Below, in pieces: positions 15,330 to 24,535 of a DNA stretch of 43,061 nucleotides. Both the position numbers and the translations under genes were made by a program. The notes beneath the pieces are model-generated. The model was not told the DNA's origin, made no database searches, and saw only the letters and a program-made list of their open reading frames with translations. Location: positions 5,051-48,111 of the forward strand of contig JAHDDC010000016.1 of the NCBI GenBank assembly GCA_020629545.1. Reading direction: 5' to 3'. Positions within the stretch are counted from its first letter, which is position 1, and each line of letters begins with the position of its first letter. This DNA is from Hellea sp. GTDB taxonomy: Bacteria; Pseudomonadota; Alphaproteobacteria; Caulobacterales; Maricaulaceae.

Positions 15330-17533
15330 TGGCGCAAGCAACTGAAATTACTCCGGAAATTGTCTCGGAGCATGGATTATCAATAGATGAGTATCAGATC
15401 ATTCTAGACCGTCTTGGACGGGCTCCTAACCTCAATGAACTTGGTATTTTTTCGGTTATGTGGTCGGAGCATTGCTCTTACAAATCCTCTCGTCGACATC
15501 TGGGAAAATTCCTGACGAAAGGCAAACGCGTCATCCAGGGACCGGGCGAAAATGCCGGCGTTATCGATATAGACGATGGTGACGCAATTATATTCAAAAT
15601 GGAAAGTCATAATCACCCGTCTTATATTGAGCCCTATCAAGGGGCAGCGACGGGAGTTGGCGGCATTATGCGTGACGTCTTCACAATGGGCGCAAGACCA
15701 ATTGCGTTGATGAATGCGCTACGCTTTGGCGAACCGAACCACAGTAAAACCAAAACGCTCGTTGACGGCGTTGTTGCGGGCATTGGCGGATACGGCAACT
15801 GTGTCGGAGTCCCGACCGTTGGCGGCGAAACTAATTTCCACAAAGGTTACAACGGAAATATTCTGGTCAACGCCATGTGCGTCGGCCTCGCCAGAGCCGA
15901 CAAAGTATTCTATTCGGCGGCCAAAGGCGTGGGTAATCCGATCTTTTATGTTGGTTCGAAAACAGGTCGGGACGGCATTCACGGCGCAACAATGGCCTCT
16001 GCTGAATTTGACGATGATAGCGAAGAAAAACGCCCAACCGTGCAGGTCGGCGACCCATTTACGGAAAAGCTATTAATCGAAGCCTGCATGGAGTTAATGG
16101 CAACAGATGCTATTATTGCCATTCAGGATATGGGGGCTGCAGGCCTGACGTCCTCATCGGTTGAGATGGCGGATAAGGGCGGTGTGGGAATTGAACTTAA
16201 TCTTGACGATGTTCCTCAACGAGAGGAAGGAATGACCCCTTATGAAATGATGTTGTCCGAGTCTCAGGAACGAATGCTGATGGTTATTCAACCTGGTAAA
16301 GAACAGCTCGCTTTTGACGTATTTCACAAATGGGAACTCGACGTGGCTCAAATCGGCCATACAACGGACACTGGGCGCCTTGTGCTTAATCATAAGGGTA
16401 AGGTTGTGTGTGATATTCCAATCGCGCCGCTAGCGGATGATGCCCCGAATTATGATCGCCCGCATACTCCGACTGAAAAGCGTGAACCGATCAACGCCGA
16501 AACCATCGCCCTGACCGATGTGAGCACGGCTTTATTGCAAATGGTCGGGTCTCCTGACCTGTCGTCACGCCGGTGGATTTGGGAGCAATATGATCGGCAT
16601 GTTATGACAGACACCGTTGATAGCAGCCAAAGCGGCGGTGATGCAGCTATTGTACGGATACATGGCACAAATAAGGCTGTTGCAATTACTACAGATGTGA
16701 CCCCTCGTTATTGTTATGCAGACCCTTACGAAGGGGGAAAACAATGCGTGGCAGAGACATGGCGCAATTTGACATGTGTAGGCGCTGACCCAATTGCAAT
16801 AACGGATTGCCTGAATTTTGGAAATCCAGAGCGTCCAGAAATTATGGGCCAGTTTGTCGGGTGTATCGATGGCATGAATGAAGCTTGCCGTGCGTTTGAT
16901 TATCCTGTCGTTTCCGGCAATGTTTCTCTATACAATGAGACAAATGGCGTTGCTATTCCGCCAACGCCAGCTGTTGGCGGCGTCGGGCTTATCCCAAATC
17001 TGGATTTTTATACCACCCTTTCAGGCGCAAAAGACGGTGACGCTTTAATCATTATTGGTGAAACCAGCGGATGGCTGGGCTCGTCAATTTACTTACGTGA
17101 AGTTGCTGGAAGCGAAGACGGAGCCCCGCCTCCAGTTGATTTATCTAAGGAAAAGCTAAACGGTGATTACGTTCGTCGCCTGATCCGAGATCGTCGCACA
17201 CACGCTGTCCATGATTGTTCTGATGGCGGTCTTCTTATTGCTGCCACAGAAATGGCATTGGCTGCTGGGATTGGAGTAGACATTCACAGAGCTCCAAATA
17301 GTTGTCCTATAAGCGGGTGGTATTTCGGTGAAGATCAAGCTCGCTATTTGCTTGCTGTTGATCCCAACAGTGTGAACCCGATCCTCTCGACTGCTGAGGG
17401 CAAAGGCATATTCGCCGCTCAGATCGGCACATTTGGCGGAACAAAAGTCAGCAGTAATGACGGCCTAAACCTTGAACTTTCGAAAATTCGTTCCACTTAT
17501 GAGGCCTGGTTACCAGGACTTATGGAGAGCTAA
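15329..17533 (+). CDS. purL: FGAM synthase subunit PurL (small type)
   Basis: 734 residues. Catalyses FGAR to FGAM with ATP and ammonia. The length shows the small-type PurL that needs separate PurS and PurQ, both just upstream. Motifs: [61 protein letters not shown], and [10 protein letters not shown] in the second AIRS-like half. Frame intact over its whole length. Confidence 0.98.
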   Translation: MAQATEITPEIVSEHGLSIDEYQIILDRLGRAPNLNELGIFSVMWSEHCSYKSSRRHLGKFLTKGKRVIQGPGENAGVIDIDDGDAIIFKMESHNHPSYIEPYQGAATGVGGIMRDVFTMGARPIALMNALRFGEPNHSKTKTLVDGVVAGIGGYGNCVGVPTVGGETNFHKGYNGNILVNAMCVGLARADKVFYSAAKGVGNPIFYVGSKTGRDGIHGATMASAEFDDDSEEKRPTVQVGDPFTEKLLIEACMELMATDAIIAIQDMGAAGLTSSSVEMADKGGVGIELNLDDVPQREEGMTPYEMMLSESQERMLMVIQPGKEQLAFDVFHKWELDVAQIGHTTDTGRLVLNHKGKVVCDIPIAPLADDAPNYDRPHTPTEKREPINAETIALTDVSTALLQMVGSPDLSSRRWIWEQYDRHVMTDTVDSSQSGGDAAIVRIHGTNKAVAITTDVTPRYCYADPYEGGKQCVAETWRNLTCVGADPIAITDCLNFGNPERPEIMGQFVGCIDGMNEACRAFDYPVVSGNVSLYNETNGVAIPPTPAVGGVGLIPNLDFYTTLSGAKDGDALIIIGETSGWLGSSIYLREVAGSEDGAPPPVDLSKEKLNGDYVRRLIRDRRTHAVHDCSDGGLLIAATEMALAAGIGVDIHRAPNSCPISGWYFGEDQARYLLAVDPNSVNPILSTAEGKGIFAAQIGTFGGTKVSSNDGLNLELSKIRSTYEAWLPGLMES

Positions 17534-17770
17534 ATGGCCATGGATGCCGCAGACATCGAAGCTATGATCAAGGCGGCAATGCCTGATGCTGAGATTGAAA
17601 TCATCGATCTGGCAGGCGATGGAGATCATTATAAAGCTATTGTGGTGAGCGAAGCTTTTGCTGGCAAGTCGCGAGTTGCGCAGCACCAAATGGTATATGC
17701 AGCACTCAAGGGCAATATGGGCGGTGTTTTACATGCTCTCGCCCTTGAAACCCGCACCCCTGACGCCTAA
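17534..17770 (+). CDS. bolA: BolA-family protein
   Basis: 78 residues, short BolA fold without the long loop: IEAMIKAAMPDAEIEIIDL, GDGDHYKAIVVSEAFAGKSRVAQHQMVY and a C-terminal LHALALETRTP. The conserved His in GDHY-like position and the second His near the end (VLHALAL) are the [2Fe-2S] ligands when paired with a monothiol glutaredoxin, the next gene but one base-block away. It starts directly after the purL stop. A YrbA/IbaG-type short BolA is the closest match. Confidence 0.92.
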   Translation: MAMDAADIEAMIKAAMPDAEIEIIDLAGDGDHYKAIVVSEAFAGKSRVAQHQMVYAALKGNMGGVLHALALETRTPDA

Positions 17771-17801
17771 TTGGAAGGCTACAATACTTAAAGGCTTAGC
17801 T

Positions 17802-18134
17802 ATGTCGGAAACAGTCCAAGACAGAATCAAAAAAACCGTCACAGAGAACGATGTCGTTCTTTACATGAAAGGTACTCCGGTATTTCCGCAGTGCGGATTT
17901 TCATCGACCGTCGTTCAAATCCTCGATTATCTCGGCGTTACGTATGAATCCGTGAATGTTTTGGATGATCCCGAAATCCGGCAAGGCATCAAAGATTTCA
18001 ATAACTGGCCCACTATCCCTCAAATTTTTCTAAAAGGTGAATTTGTCGGCGGCTGCGATATCATGCGCGAGATGTTTGAGACCGGAGAGCTCAAAACATT
18101 GTTAGCCGAAAAAAGCATTCCTATATCAGCCTAA
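17802..18134 (+). CDS. grxD: Monothiol glutaredoxin (Grx4/GrxD type)
   Basis: 110 residues. Active site QCGFSSTVVQILDYLGV with the CGFS motif, then WPTIPQIFLKGEFVGGCDI for glutathione binding. Such proteins carry [2Fe-2S] clusters and pass them on, often as heterodimers with BolA, encoded just upstream. The start at 17802 gives the family N-terminus SETVQDRIKKTVTENDVVLY. It is the last gene of the purC operon and ends before a bidirectional terminator. Confidence 0.95.
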   Translation: MSETVQDRIKKTVTENDVVLYMKGTPVFPQCGFSSTVVQILDYLGVTYESVNVLDDPEIRQGIKDFNNWPTIPQIFLKGEFVGGCDIMREMFETGELKTLLAEKSIPISA

Positions 18135-18152
18135 TTTTTTAGGTGATTTAAT

Positions 18153-18187
18153 ACAAAAAACCCCGCCGTAAAGCGGGGTTCTTTTTT
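18153..18187. terminator. Bidirectional terminator, grxD / rpsD
   Basis: Stem AACCCCGC (18159-18166) / GCGGGGTT (18173-18180), loop CGTAAA. On the plus strand it is followed by CTTTTTT; on the minus strand the A-run at 18155-18160 gives a T-tract. It therefore ends both the purC operon and rpsD. Confidence 0.95.
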
Positions 18188-18204
18188 GCAATGTTGTTTC
18201 GCGA

Positions 18205-18822
18205 TTAACGCGAGTAGAATTCGACGACCAGATTTGGTTCCATAACGACACTGTAAGGCACTTCGTCAAAGCTAGGAATACGAACGAAAGTAGCTTTCAT
18301 GCCTTTCGGGTCTAGATCCACATATTCCGGGACTTCGCGCTCCGGGCTTTCCAGCGCCTCAAGAACCAAGGCCATTGTGCGCGACTTTTCGCGAACTTCG
18401 ACGACATCGCCGACTTTGCAGCGATAAGATGGGATATTCACTTTCTTACCGTTAACGAGAACATGACCGTGGTTGACGAACTGACGCGCCGCAAAAACGG
18501 TAGGGACAAATTTCGCGCGGTAAACGATCGTATCGAGGCGGCGCTCCAGAAGGCCAATCAGGTTTTCAGAGGCATCGCCTTTTTGGCGAGTCGCTTCGGC
18601 GTAAATACCGCGGAATTGTTTCTCTGTAATATTTCCGTAATAGCCTTTGAGCTTTTGCTTGGCACGTAGCTGCGTACCGAAATCTGATAATTTCCCTTTA
18701 CGAGCTGCCCCGTGCTGACCCGGAGGGTAAGGACGCTTATTGACTGGAGACTTGGGACGACCCCAGATATTTTCGCCCATACGACGGTCAATTTTATATT
18801 TCGCTGAATGACGCTTAGACAT
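18205..18822 (-). CDS. rpsD: 30S ribosomal protein S4
   Basis: 205 residues, full length. [37 protein letters not shown], the S4 RNA-binding domain [40 protein letters not shown], and the end VVEFYSR are characteristic. Single gene, apart from the alpha operon, as usual in alphaproteobacteria. It has a leader of about 100 bases with two small hairpins and ends at the shared terminator. Confidence 0.98.
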   Translation of the reverse strand: MSKRHSAKYKIDRRMGENIWGRPKSPVNKRPYPPGQHGAARKGKLSDFGTQLRAKQKLKGYYGNITEKQFRGIYAEATRQKGDASENLIGLLERRLDTIVYRAKFVPTVFAARQFVNHGHVLVNGKKVNIPSYRCKVGDVVEVREKSRTMALVLEALESPEREVPEYVDLDPKGMKATFVRIPSFDEVPYSVVMEPNLVVEFYSR

Positions 18823-18930
18823 GCGTGAACTCTTTCTTCGACGTGGTCCGGCTCGCCGGGCCTATCCCGACAGCGATTGCAACGGCGGCACCACACCTAC
18901 CCGTAAATACCCATATAAATGGGATGGCGG

Positions 18931-18958
18931 GTTTTAACTTGCTAGGTTCGCAAGTCAA
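18931..18958 (-). promoter_or_regulatory. Candidate rpsD promoter
   Basis: Reading the minus strand, TTGACT (18958-18953), 16 bases, then TAAAAC (18936-18931). This puts the start of transcription near 18925, about 100 bases before the rpsD ATG. Downstream leader hairpins: CCCAT-4-ATGGG (18910-18923) and GGCCCGG-4-CCGGACC (18862-18845, one mismatch). Confidence 0.5.
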
Positions 18959-19027
18959 GAAAGTTTTTTGGAGCCTAAAGCAAATTTTGACTCGTGCTGC
19001 TGCATGCTCTGTGACAAGAGGCATGGA

Positions 19028-19927
19028 ATGAGAGAGACCTTGGATACGCCGCCGGTGAGTGCTGGTTTGTGGGCTGGTATAATGGCTTATACGGTCTGGG
19101 GAGTTTTCCCAGTATATTTTAAAGCTACGGAGTCCATTCCTGCATTGGAAATATTGGCCCATCGAATAGCCTGGTCATTTCCCTTTGGATTACTGGTCCT
19201 GCTATTCAGACGGCAAATCAAAGACGTATTTCGCGCCCTAAGAGAGCCCAAAACCCTTGTTTTATTGACTATTGCTGCATTTAGCCTGGCGGTAAATTGG
19301 GGCTTTTATATATGGGCGGTTCAACAAGATCAGATTTTCCAAGGTAGCTTGGGTTATTACATCAATCCACTCATGTATGTTTTGGTCGGCGTTGTTTTTT
19401 TCAATGAAAAGCTATCCAGATGGCAGGCTATATCAGTAGTCCTAGCTGCAATTGGTGTCCTTATACTCACATTTTATGGTGGAGTTTTTCCGGGCATTGC
19501 CTTGATTCTCGCTACCAGCTTCACGATTTACGGCGTTATGCGCAAACAGGTCGATATTGGCGCGATGCCAGGACTTTTCATCGAAACCATGATTCTTTTA
19601 CTGCCAGGTCTTTTCTATATGTATTGGCTCGCTCAAAATGGAGATTTTGAGTTTTTGACGACGACGCGTGACCTCAAAACGCTGTTGGTTTTGGCTGGCC
19701 CTATCACAGTTATTCCGCTTATGGCCTTTGCATTTGCGGCCCGGCGTCTCAGTCTCAGCATGCTCGGTTTTTTGCAATATATAGGCCCAACCTTACAATT
19801 TGCTTGCGGGTTATATTACGGCGAGCCATTTACATTAGCCCACGCCCTTTGTTTTTGTTTTATTTGGGTCGCCGTTGCGATATATTCATGGGACAGCTGG
19901 CGTCACAGGGCCGCTTCTCGAGTATAA
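19028..19927 (+). CDS. rarD: RarD-type EamA permease
   Basis: 299 residues with about ten membrane spans. GIMAYTVWGVFPVYFKATES, LEILAHRIAWSFPFGLLVLL, NWGFYIWAVQQDQIFQGSLG, YYINPLMYVLVGVVFFNEKLS and GFLQYIGPTLQFACGLYYGE are typical of RarD, the chloramphenicol-sensitive-type DMT permease; the substrate is unknown. The start at 19028 follows an AGAGG site. An upstream extension in frame is cysteine-rich and unlike the family. thiE follows after 3 bases. Confidence 0.92.
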   Translation: MRETLDTPPVSAGLWAGIMAYTVWGVFPVYFKATESIPALEILAHRIAWSFPFGLLVLLFRRQIKDVFRALREPKTLVLLTIAAFSLAVNWGFYIWAVQQDQIFQGSLGYYINPLMYVLVGVVFFNEKLSRWQAISVVLAAIGVLILTFYGGVFPGIALILATSFTIYGVMRKQVDIGAMPGLFIETMILLLPGLFYMYWLAQNGDFEFLTTTRDLKTLLVLAGPITVIPLMAFAFAARRLSLSMLGFLQYIGPTLQFACGLYYGEPFTLAHALCFCFIWVAVAIYSWDSWRHRAASRV

Positions 19928-19930
19928 ATA

Positions 19931-20569
19931 ATGAATTCACTCTGCCAAATTTACCTGATTACGCCGCCCAAGATCGATGACCTAGACGCATTCACAAGCT
20001 TGTTGGACGCGGCCTTATCAGCATCTTCAGTCGCATGTCTACAACTTCGCCTAAAAAACATTGACGATTCAAGCCTCATTCAGGCCGCGCTAGCTATTAG
20101 GCCCGTATGTCAAAGATACGATACCGCTTTAATTATCAATGATCGTCCTGATCTTGTTGAAGCCTGCCGGGCAGATGGTGTGCATATCGGGCAGGAAGAC
20201 ATGGACTATTTTTCATCTAGAGAGTTGCTTGGCGAGGATGCAATTATCGGAGTCACGTGCCATAATTCAAAAGAATTGGCTTTTCAGGCTGCGAGTGCAG
20301 GCGCAAATTATGTGGCCTTTGGTGCATTTTTTGAGACAAGCACGAAAACGCCAAAGGCACGTGCTGAATTGGAGATTTTAACATGGTGGAACGCAACAGT
20401 AGAAGTTCCCTGCGTCGCCATAGGAGGCATCAATCCGAGCAACGCCGCAACTATAATCGAGGCGGGCGCGGATTTTATCGCGGTATCCTCCGGCGTATGG
20501 CAACACCCGGAAGGGCCGGAAGCCGCGGTTTTAGAATTATCCCGGCTCTGTTCATTGGCACCCTCTTAA
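19931..20569 (+). CDS. thiE: Thiamine-phosphate synthase family protein
   Basis: 212 residues, TIM barrel. IYLITPPK, CLQLRLKN (the usual QLR), ALIINDRPDLVEACRADGVHIGQEDM, IGVTCHN, ANYVAFGAFFETSTK and CVAIGGINPSNAATIIEAGADFIAV all fit ThiE. It couples HMP-PP and thiazole phosphate. The family's VRDK segment for pyrophosphate is weaker here (LRLKN), so a ThiE-like or TenI-type role is possible. No TPP riboswitch is seen upstream, as it is coupled to rarD. Its 3' end overlaps the Sel1 gene. Confidence 0.85.
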   Translation: MNSLCQIYLITPPKIDDLDAFTSLLDAALSASSVACLQLRLKNIDDSSLIQAALAIRPVCQRYDTALIINDRPDLVEACRADGVHIGQEDMDYFSSRELLGEDAIIGVTCHNSKELAFQAASAGANYVAFGAFFETSTKTPKARAELEILTWWNATVEVPCVAIGGINPSNAATIIEAGADFIAVSSGVWQHPEGPEAAVLELSRLCSLAPS

Positions 20570-21582
20570 CCACAACGACTGCCGCAGTGGCACAGACAGA
20601 CTCAATACTGCCACAGCCACAAATTGTCCAAAGCATCGATAGCGATCAACTTTTTGCTCAGGCGCAATCATTATATGAGTTAGGGCGGTTCTCGGAGGCT
20701 TTACAAACTGCCGAACGTGCCAGTGATAAAGGGCATGCTGACTCTCAGGTTATGGCAGGACACATCCTTTTGAGGGGCAACACCGGCGTCATAGATTATA
20801 CGCGCGCCGCCGAATATTACCGAAAAGCTGCCGCTCAACAAAACTCTGACGCTTATATGGCGCTTGGAGAAATGTCGCTGAAATCTCTGGCAGGCCTCAC
20901 CCCTTCTGATGCCATGCACTGGTTCTCTTCCGCGTCGCAACTTGGAAGACCGGACGCAATGCGGGCCATTGGTGAAATGTACCAAATAGGCCTAGGCATA
21001 ACACCCGATCCAAAGAAGGCAGAAGATTGGCTAATGCGTGCCGCCCAGTACGGAGACGGGCTTGCGGATCGAAAAAGAGCGGATAGTTTATTCGCATCCA
21101 ACCCCGTTGAAGCCCTGAGGCTCTATGAGAAAGCAGCAGCGGCTGGCGACAATGAAGCCGCTTATATCGCAGCCATAATGTACGAAGAGAATTACGAGAT
21201 CAAACCCGATACGCAAAAGATGGCGAGTCTGATGCGCCAAGCCGCACAAGCCGGCAACGGACCAGCGATGGCGGATTATGGCTTGTTGGTGTTTCAGGGG
21301 CGCGGCGTTGCCAGGAATGAAACAGAGGCTGCGCAGTGGTTTCGGAAAGCCGCCCAAGCCGGTGATCAAGAAGGCCAGTTTCTTTATGCTTATTCCCTGG
21401 CCAAAGGCGAAGGCGTAACTCAGAATTTCGAAGAGGCTTATTACTGGACCTTAAAAAGCGAGGCGGCAGGCGTCAGCGGTGTTTCCAACTATGACCAATC
21501 TCGCATAACGTTGCGCCAGGGTCTCGAAACAAAGATTGATGCGGCATCGAGAGCACGGATAAAATCAAGGCTTGGACAATAA
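20497..21582 (+). CDS. Exported Sel1-repeat (SLR) protein
   Basis: 361 residues from the ATG at 20497, the latest start that keeps a signal peptide (GFRIIPALFIGTLLTTTTAA, cut after VAQ). That start overlaps thiE by 73 bases; the frame is open further upstream but reads as Arg-rich antisense-like sequence. The mature part is about six Sel1 helix pairs, for example AAEYYRKAAAQQNSDAYMAL, AEDWLMRAAQYGDGLADRKR and AAQWFRKAAQAGDQEGQFLY. Such proteins are periplasmic scaffolds for protein contacts. It ends three bases before the stop of the convergent SDR gene. Confidence 0.82.
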   Translation: MATPGRAGSRGFRIIPALFIGTLLTTTTAAVAQTDSILPQPQIVQSIDSDQLFAQAQSLYELGRFSEALQTAERASDKGHADSQVMAGHILLRGNTGVIDYTRAAEYYRKAAAQQNSDAYMALGEMSLKSLAGLTPSDAMHWFSSASQLGRPDAMRAIGEMYQIGLGITPDPKKAEDWLMRAAQYGDGLADRKRADSLFASNPVEALRLYEKAAAAGDNEAAYIAAIMYEENYEIKPDTQKMASLMRQAAQAGNGPAMADYGLLVFQGRGVARNETEAAQWFRKAAQAGDQEGQFLYAYSLAKGEGVTQNFEEAYYWTLKSEAAGVSGVSNYDQSRITLRQGLETKIDAASRARIKSRLGQ

Positions 21583-21585
21583 ATT

Positions 21586-22317
21586 TTATACTTTGAAGTA
21601 TTCAGTTTCTCTAAACACTACGATTTCGCCATTAGCTTGATAAGCTGGTGACAACATATCGACTATGAGCGGCGCGATATCTTGCGGTTGTGGCAAAGTA
21701 TCTGGATTTTCGCCGGGCTTGGCTTTGGCCCGCATTTTCGTTGCAGTTCCGCCCGGATTTAAAAGGTTGGCCTTGATATTCGTTATTTCGACCTCTTTGG
21801 CATAGGTCTGGACAAATGTATCGAGTGCAGCCTTAGACGCAGCATATGCCCCCCAAAATGCCGGGCGGGTTATGGAAACACTAGATGTAACAAAGACTGC
21901 CCGAGCCGCGTCTGACATCCGTAGCAACGGATCCAGCGAGCGAATAAGCCGGTAATTTGCTGTCATATTAACAGCGAATACATTGTCAAAAACCTTGGGC
22001 TCGACCTGATTGGCAGGTGTTATGTCACCTAAGACGCCTGCATTTCCGAATAATCCATCGAGACGCCCCCAGCGTTCATTGATAATTCCACCGAGCTGAT
22101 CAATTCCATCATAATTCTTTAAGTCCATCGGAACGAGCGTGCACTCACCTCCAGCGGAGGTGATCGCATCGTCAAGGTCTTCCAGACCGCCTTGCGTCCG
22201 CCCGACTGCGATGATTTGCGAGCCTGCCGCTGCGAGAGCAAGAGCGGCATGAAAACCAATGCCGCGTGTTGCCCCGGTTACCAAAGTAACCCGGCCTGAT
22301 AAGGGTTTATCTGTCAT
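21586..22317 (-). CDS. Short-chain dehydrogenase/reductase
   Basis: 243 residues. TGATRGIG (residues 14-21) is the cofactor loop, GNAGVLG replaces NNAG, and the catalytic set is Ser in VFVTSSVS, then YAASK. PGGTATKMRA follows as the substrate loop. The Gly-Arg of VGRTQGG suggests NADP(H). Substrate unknown. It starts 10 bases after the purF stop, so it is probably co-transcribed as the last gene of cvpA-purF-SDR, a frequent alphaproteobacterial arrangement. Confidence 0.93.
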   Translation of the reverse strand: MTDKPLSGRVTLVTGATRGIGFHAALALAAAGSQIIAVGRTQGGLEDLDDAITSAGGECTLVPMDLKNYDGIDQLGGIINERWGRLDGLFGNAGVLGDITPANQVEPKVFDNVFAVNMTANYRLIRSLDPLLRMSDAARAVFVTSSVSITRPAFWGAYAASKAALDTFVQTYAKEVEITNIKANLLNPGGTATKMRAKAKPGENPDTLPQPQDIAPLIVDMLSPAYQANGEIVVFRETEYFKV

Positions 22318-22326
22318 AAGAGACCT

Positions 22327-23799
22327 TTAGGCGACTTCGACCAGGAATGAGAGTTGTTTGGCAGAGCCGAGCTGACGATCACGATCAATAAGCGGGGTCG
22401 GATAATCCCCCGTAAAACAATGATCTGTGTATTGCGGAGACTCACCTTCGCGGTATTTTTCACCCATAGCCCAATACAGCCCCTCTATAGACAAGAAACC
22501 AAGTGAATTGACCTCGAGCATCTCTGTCATGGCCTCCAGGGAATAATTCGCCGCAATCAATTTTTGCTTGGTTGGCATGTCAATTCCATAGTGGTCAGGA
22601 AACTTAATCGGCGGTGACGCAGATCGGAAATGAACCTCTTTAGCGCCAGCGGCTTTGATCATTCGGACAATTTTAGTCGATGTTGTTCCTCGTACAATGG
22701 AGTCGTCAACCAGCAAAACACGTTTGCCTTCAATCATAGCCCGATTGGCAGAATGTTTCAGCCTTACCCCCATATCTCTGATTTGTTGTGTGGGCTGAAT
22801 AAATGTTCGGCCGACATAGTGATTTCGAATAATACCCAGTTCAAATGGAATTCCCAATTCCTGAGCAAAACCGATTGCGGCCGGAACACCACTATCAGGA
22901 ACCGGAATAATCACATCGACATCGGCAGGGCTTTCCTGCGCGAGTTTACGACCCATGCGTTTACGCACTTCGTAAACGCTTTTTCCGCCAACGATACTAT
23001 CGGGACGGGCGAAGTAGACGAATTCAAAAATACATGGCCGCGACTCGGCATTTGGGAATGCCCGAAAGGTGCGTATCCCATCTTTATTAATAGCCACAAC
23101 TTCGCCGGGTTCAACTTCGCGAATAAATTCGGCCCCAACCATATCGAAGGCACAGGTTTCAGACGCCAAAATATAGCTATCACCCGCGCGACCAATCAAT
23201 AGAGGTCGGATACCAAATCGGTCCCGCGCGCCAATCAACGTATCGCTATTCATGCAAACAAAAGCATACCCGCCATCAATTTGTCGGATAGCTCCTAAAA
23301 ATCGATCTATAAACTCTCCAGCACGGGCGCGAGCGACGAGATGGATCAAAACTTCCGTGTCACTGGTACTTTGAAAAATAGCGCCCTTTTCGACTAGACG
23401 TTCCCGAAGTGTGTAGGCATTCGTAAGATGTCCGTTATGGGCTATCGCAAACCCGCCAACATTTAGCTCCGAAAATAAGGGCTGAACATTTCTAAGTGTA
23501 GTTTGGCCCGCCGTCGAGTACCGTACATGTCCAATTGAAATATGGCCCTTGAGACGCTCCGATGGATCTGATCCTGTAAAATTATCGCCAACTAGCCCTA
23601 AGTGACGTTCAGTGTGAAATTTCTCGCCGTCAAAACTGGCTATTCCGCAGGCTTCTTGCCCCCGGTGTTGCAATGCGTGCAATCCTAAAGCTGTCAATGA
23701 CGCTGCGTTCTCCATCCCGAATATTCCAAAAACACCACACTCCTCGCGGATACGGTCCTCGTCTGGATCTATAAAACAAGATGGATTGGACTGGGACAT
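22327..23799 (-). CDS. purF: Amidophosphoribosyltransferase
   Basis: 490 residues. First step of purine synthesis, PRPP to phosphoribosylamine. A short propeptide precedes EECGVFGIFG, whose Cys21 becomes the N-terminal nucleophile after processing; HNGHLTNAYTLRERL and GDNFTGSDPSERL belong to the glutaminase domain, and VLLVDDSIVRGTTSTKIVRM is the PRPP loop. Two further cysteines in the C-terminal part (EC-like and YTDHCFTGDYPT) are consistent with the Bacillus-type [4Fe-4S] form. It follows cvpA by 2 bases. Confidence 0.97.
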   Translation of the reverse strand: MSQSNPSCFIDPDEDRIREECGVFGIFGMENAASLTALGLHALQHRGQEACGIASFDGEKFHTERHLGLVGDNFTGSDPSERLKGHISIGHVRYSTAGQTTLRNVQPLFSELNVGGFAIAHNGHLTNAYTLRERLVEKGAIFQSTSDTEVLIHLVARARAGEFIDRFLGAIRQIDGGYAFVCMNSDTLIGARDRFGIRPLLIGRAGDSYILASETCAFDMVGAEFIREVEPGEVVAINKDGIRTFRAFPNAESRPCIFEFVYFARPDSIVGGKSVYEVRKRMGRKLAQESPADVDVIIPVPDSGVPAAIGFAQELGIPFELGIIRNHYVGRTFIQPTQQIRDMGVRLKHSANRAMIEGKRVLLVDDSIVRGTTSTKIVRMIKAAGAKEVHFRSASPPIKFPDHYGIDMPTKQKLIAANYSLEAMTEMLEVNSLGFLSIEGLYWAMGEKYREGESPQYTDHCFTGDYPTPLIDRDRQLGSAKQLSFLVEVA

Positions 23800-23801
23800 C
23801 T

Positions 23802-24518
23802 CTATAACTCCTCGATCGCGCCTTCGGGATCACCTTCATATAGCTTTTCGCCAGCGCGTTTCGCTTTGCGAATAACGGCCCTGAGCGGAACCGTTATTTT
23901 ATCTAAAATAGGGAACAAAGTCGAATTTGCAAATTGCTCTGGTAATTCTGGTTCCGACGGCGCCGGTGTAGACTCTGCGCGCCGGATGCGTTCTTGATAA
24001 TCCCGGATAATACGCGCATCAGTAACATTTGTGTCCGAAAGAATATCCTTGGCTTCTTCACCCTCTTTGATAATTTCATCATAAGAATTCAACTTACCCT
24101 GATATTCACCCATCCCATCATAGTAACTGCCGTTAAAAAACATAATAGCCAAAGAACATACGATTAGCCCGCGCAGTGCCCCGAATCCGCCGCCCAGCAA
24201 ACGATCAAAAAATGATAGTCCTTTGTCTTTGCCCGATTTAGAAAACATCCCGAGGATAAAAACGACCAGCATATAGGTCACAAAGAACGTACCGGCACCC
24301 AAAACGATGTCAGCGAGTTGTTCAGGCTTAAAAAACTCTCTGGCATCTGCCCGAAACCGTCCGAATACATAAAGAGATACAGCGGCACCAACAACCAAGG
24401 CAATTATCGACATGAGTTCTCGGAAAAACCCTCGCGACATCGCCATAAATAAAGAAATAAACACGACAATCAAAACAACGATGTCGATGTAGTTAAAGTC
24501 CCAGGGGCCGATGCTCAT
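23802..24518 (-). CDS. cvpA: CvpA family membrane protein
   Basis: 238 residues. Four hydrophobic spans within the first 130 residues: YIDIVVLIVVFISLFMAMSR, LMSIIALVVGAAVSLYVFG, VLGAGTFFVTYMLVVFILG, and LRGLIVCSLAIMFF. GGGFGALRG is the family motif after span 3. The C-terminal 100 residues are charged and cytosolic. Named for colicin V production in E. coli, where it also precedes purF; molecular role unresolved. Confidence 0.93.
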   Translation of the reverse strand: MSIGPWDFNYIDIVVLIVVFISLFMAMSRGFFRELMSIIALVVGAAVSLYVFGRFRADAREFFKPEQLADIVLGAGTFFVTYMLVVFILGMFSKSGKDKGLSFFDRLLGGGFGALRGLIVCSLAIMFFNGSYYDGMGEYQGKLNSYDEIIKEGEEAKDILSDTNVTDARIIRDYQERIRRAESTPAPSEPELPEQFANSTLFPILDKITVPLRAVIRKAKRAGEKLYEGDPEGAIEEL

Positions 24519-24535
24519 GCTTTAACCTCAAACGA

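Noticed and set aside
22630-23202. 190-codon plus-strand frame
   Set aside because: Antisense to purF, an unmistakable full-length gene, with no start signals.
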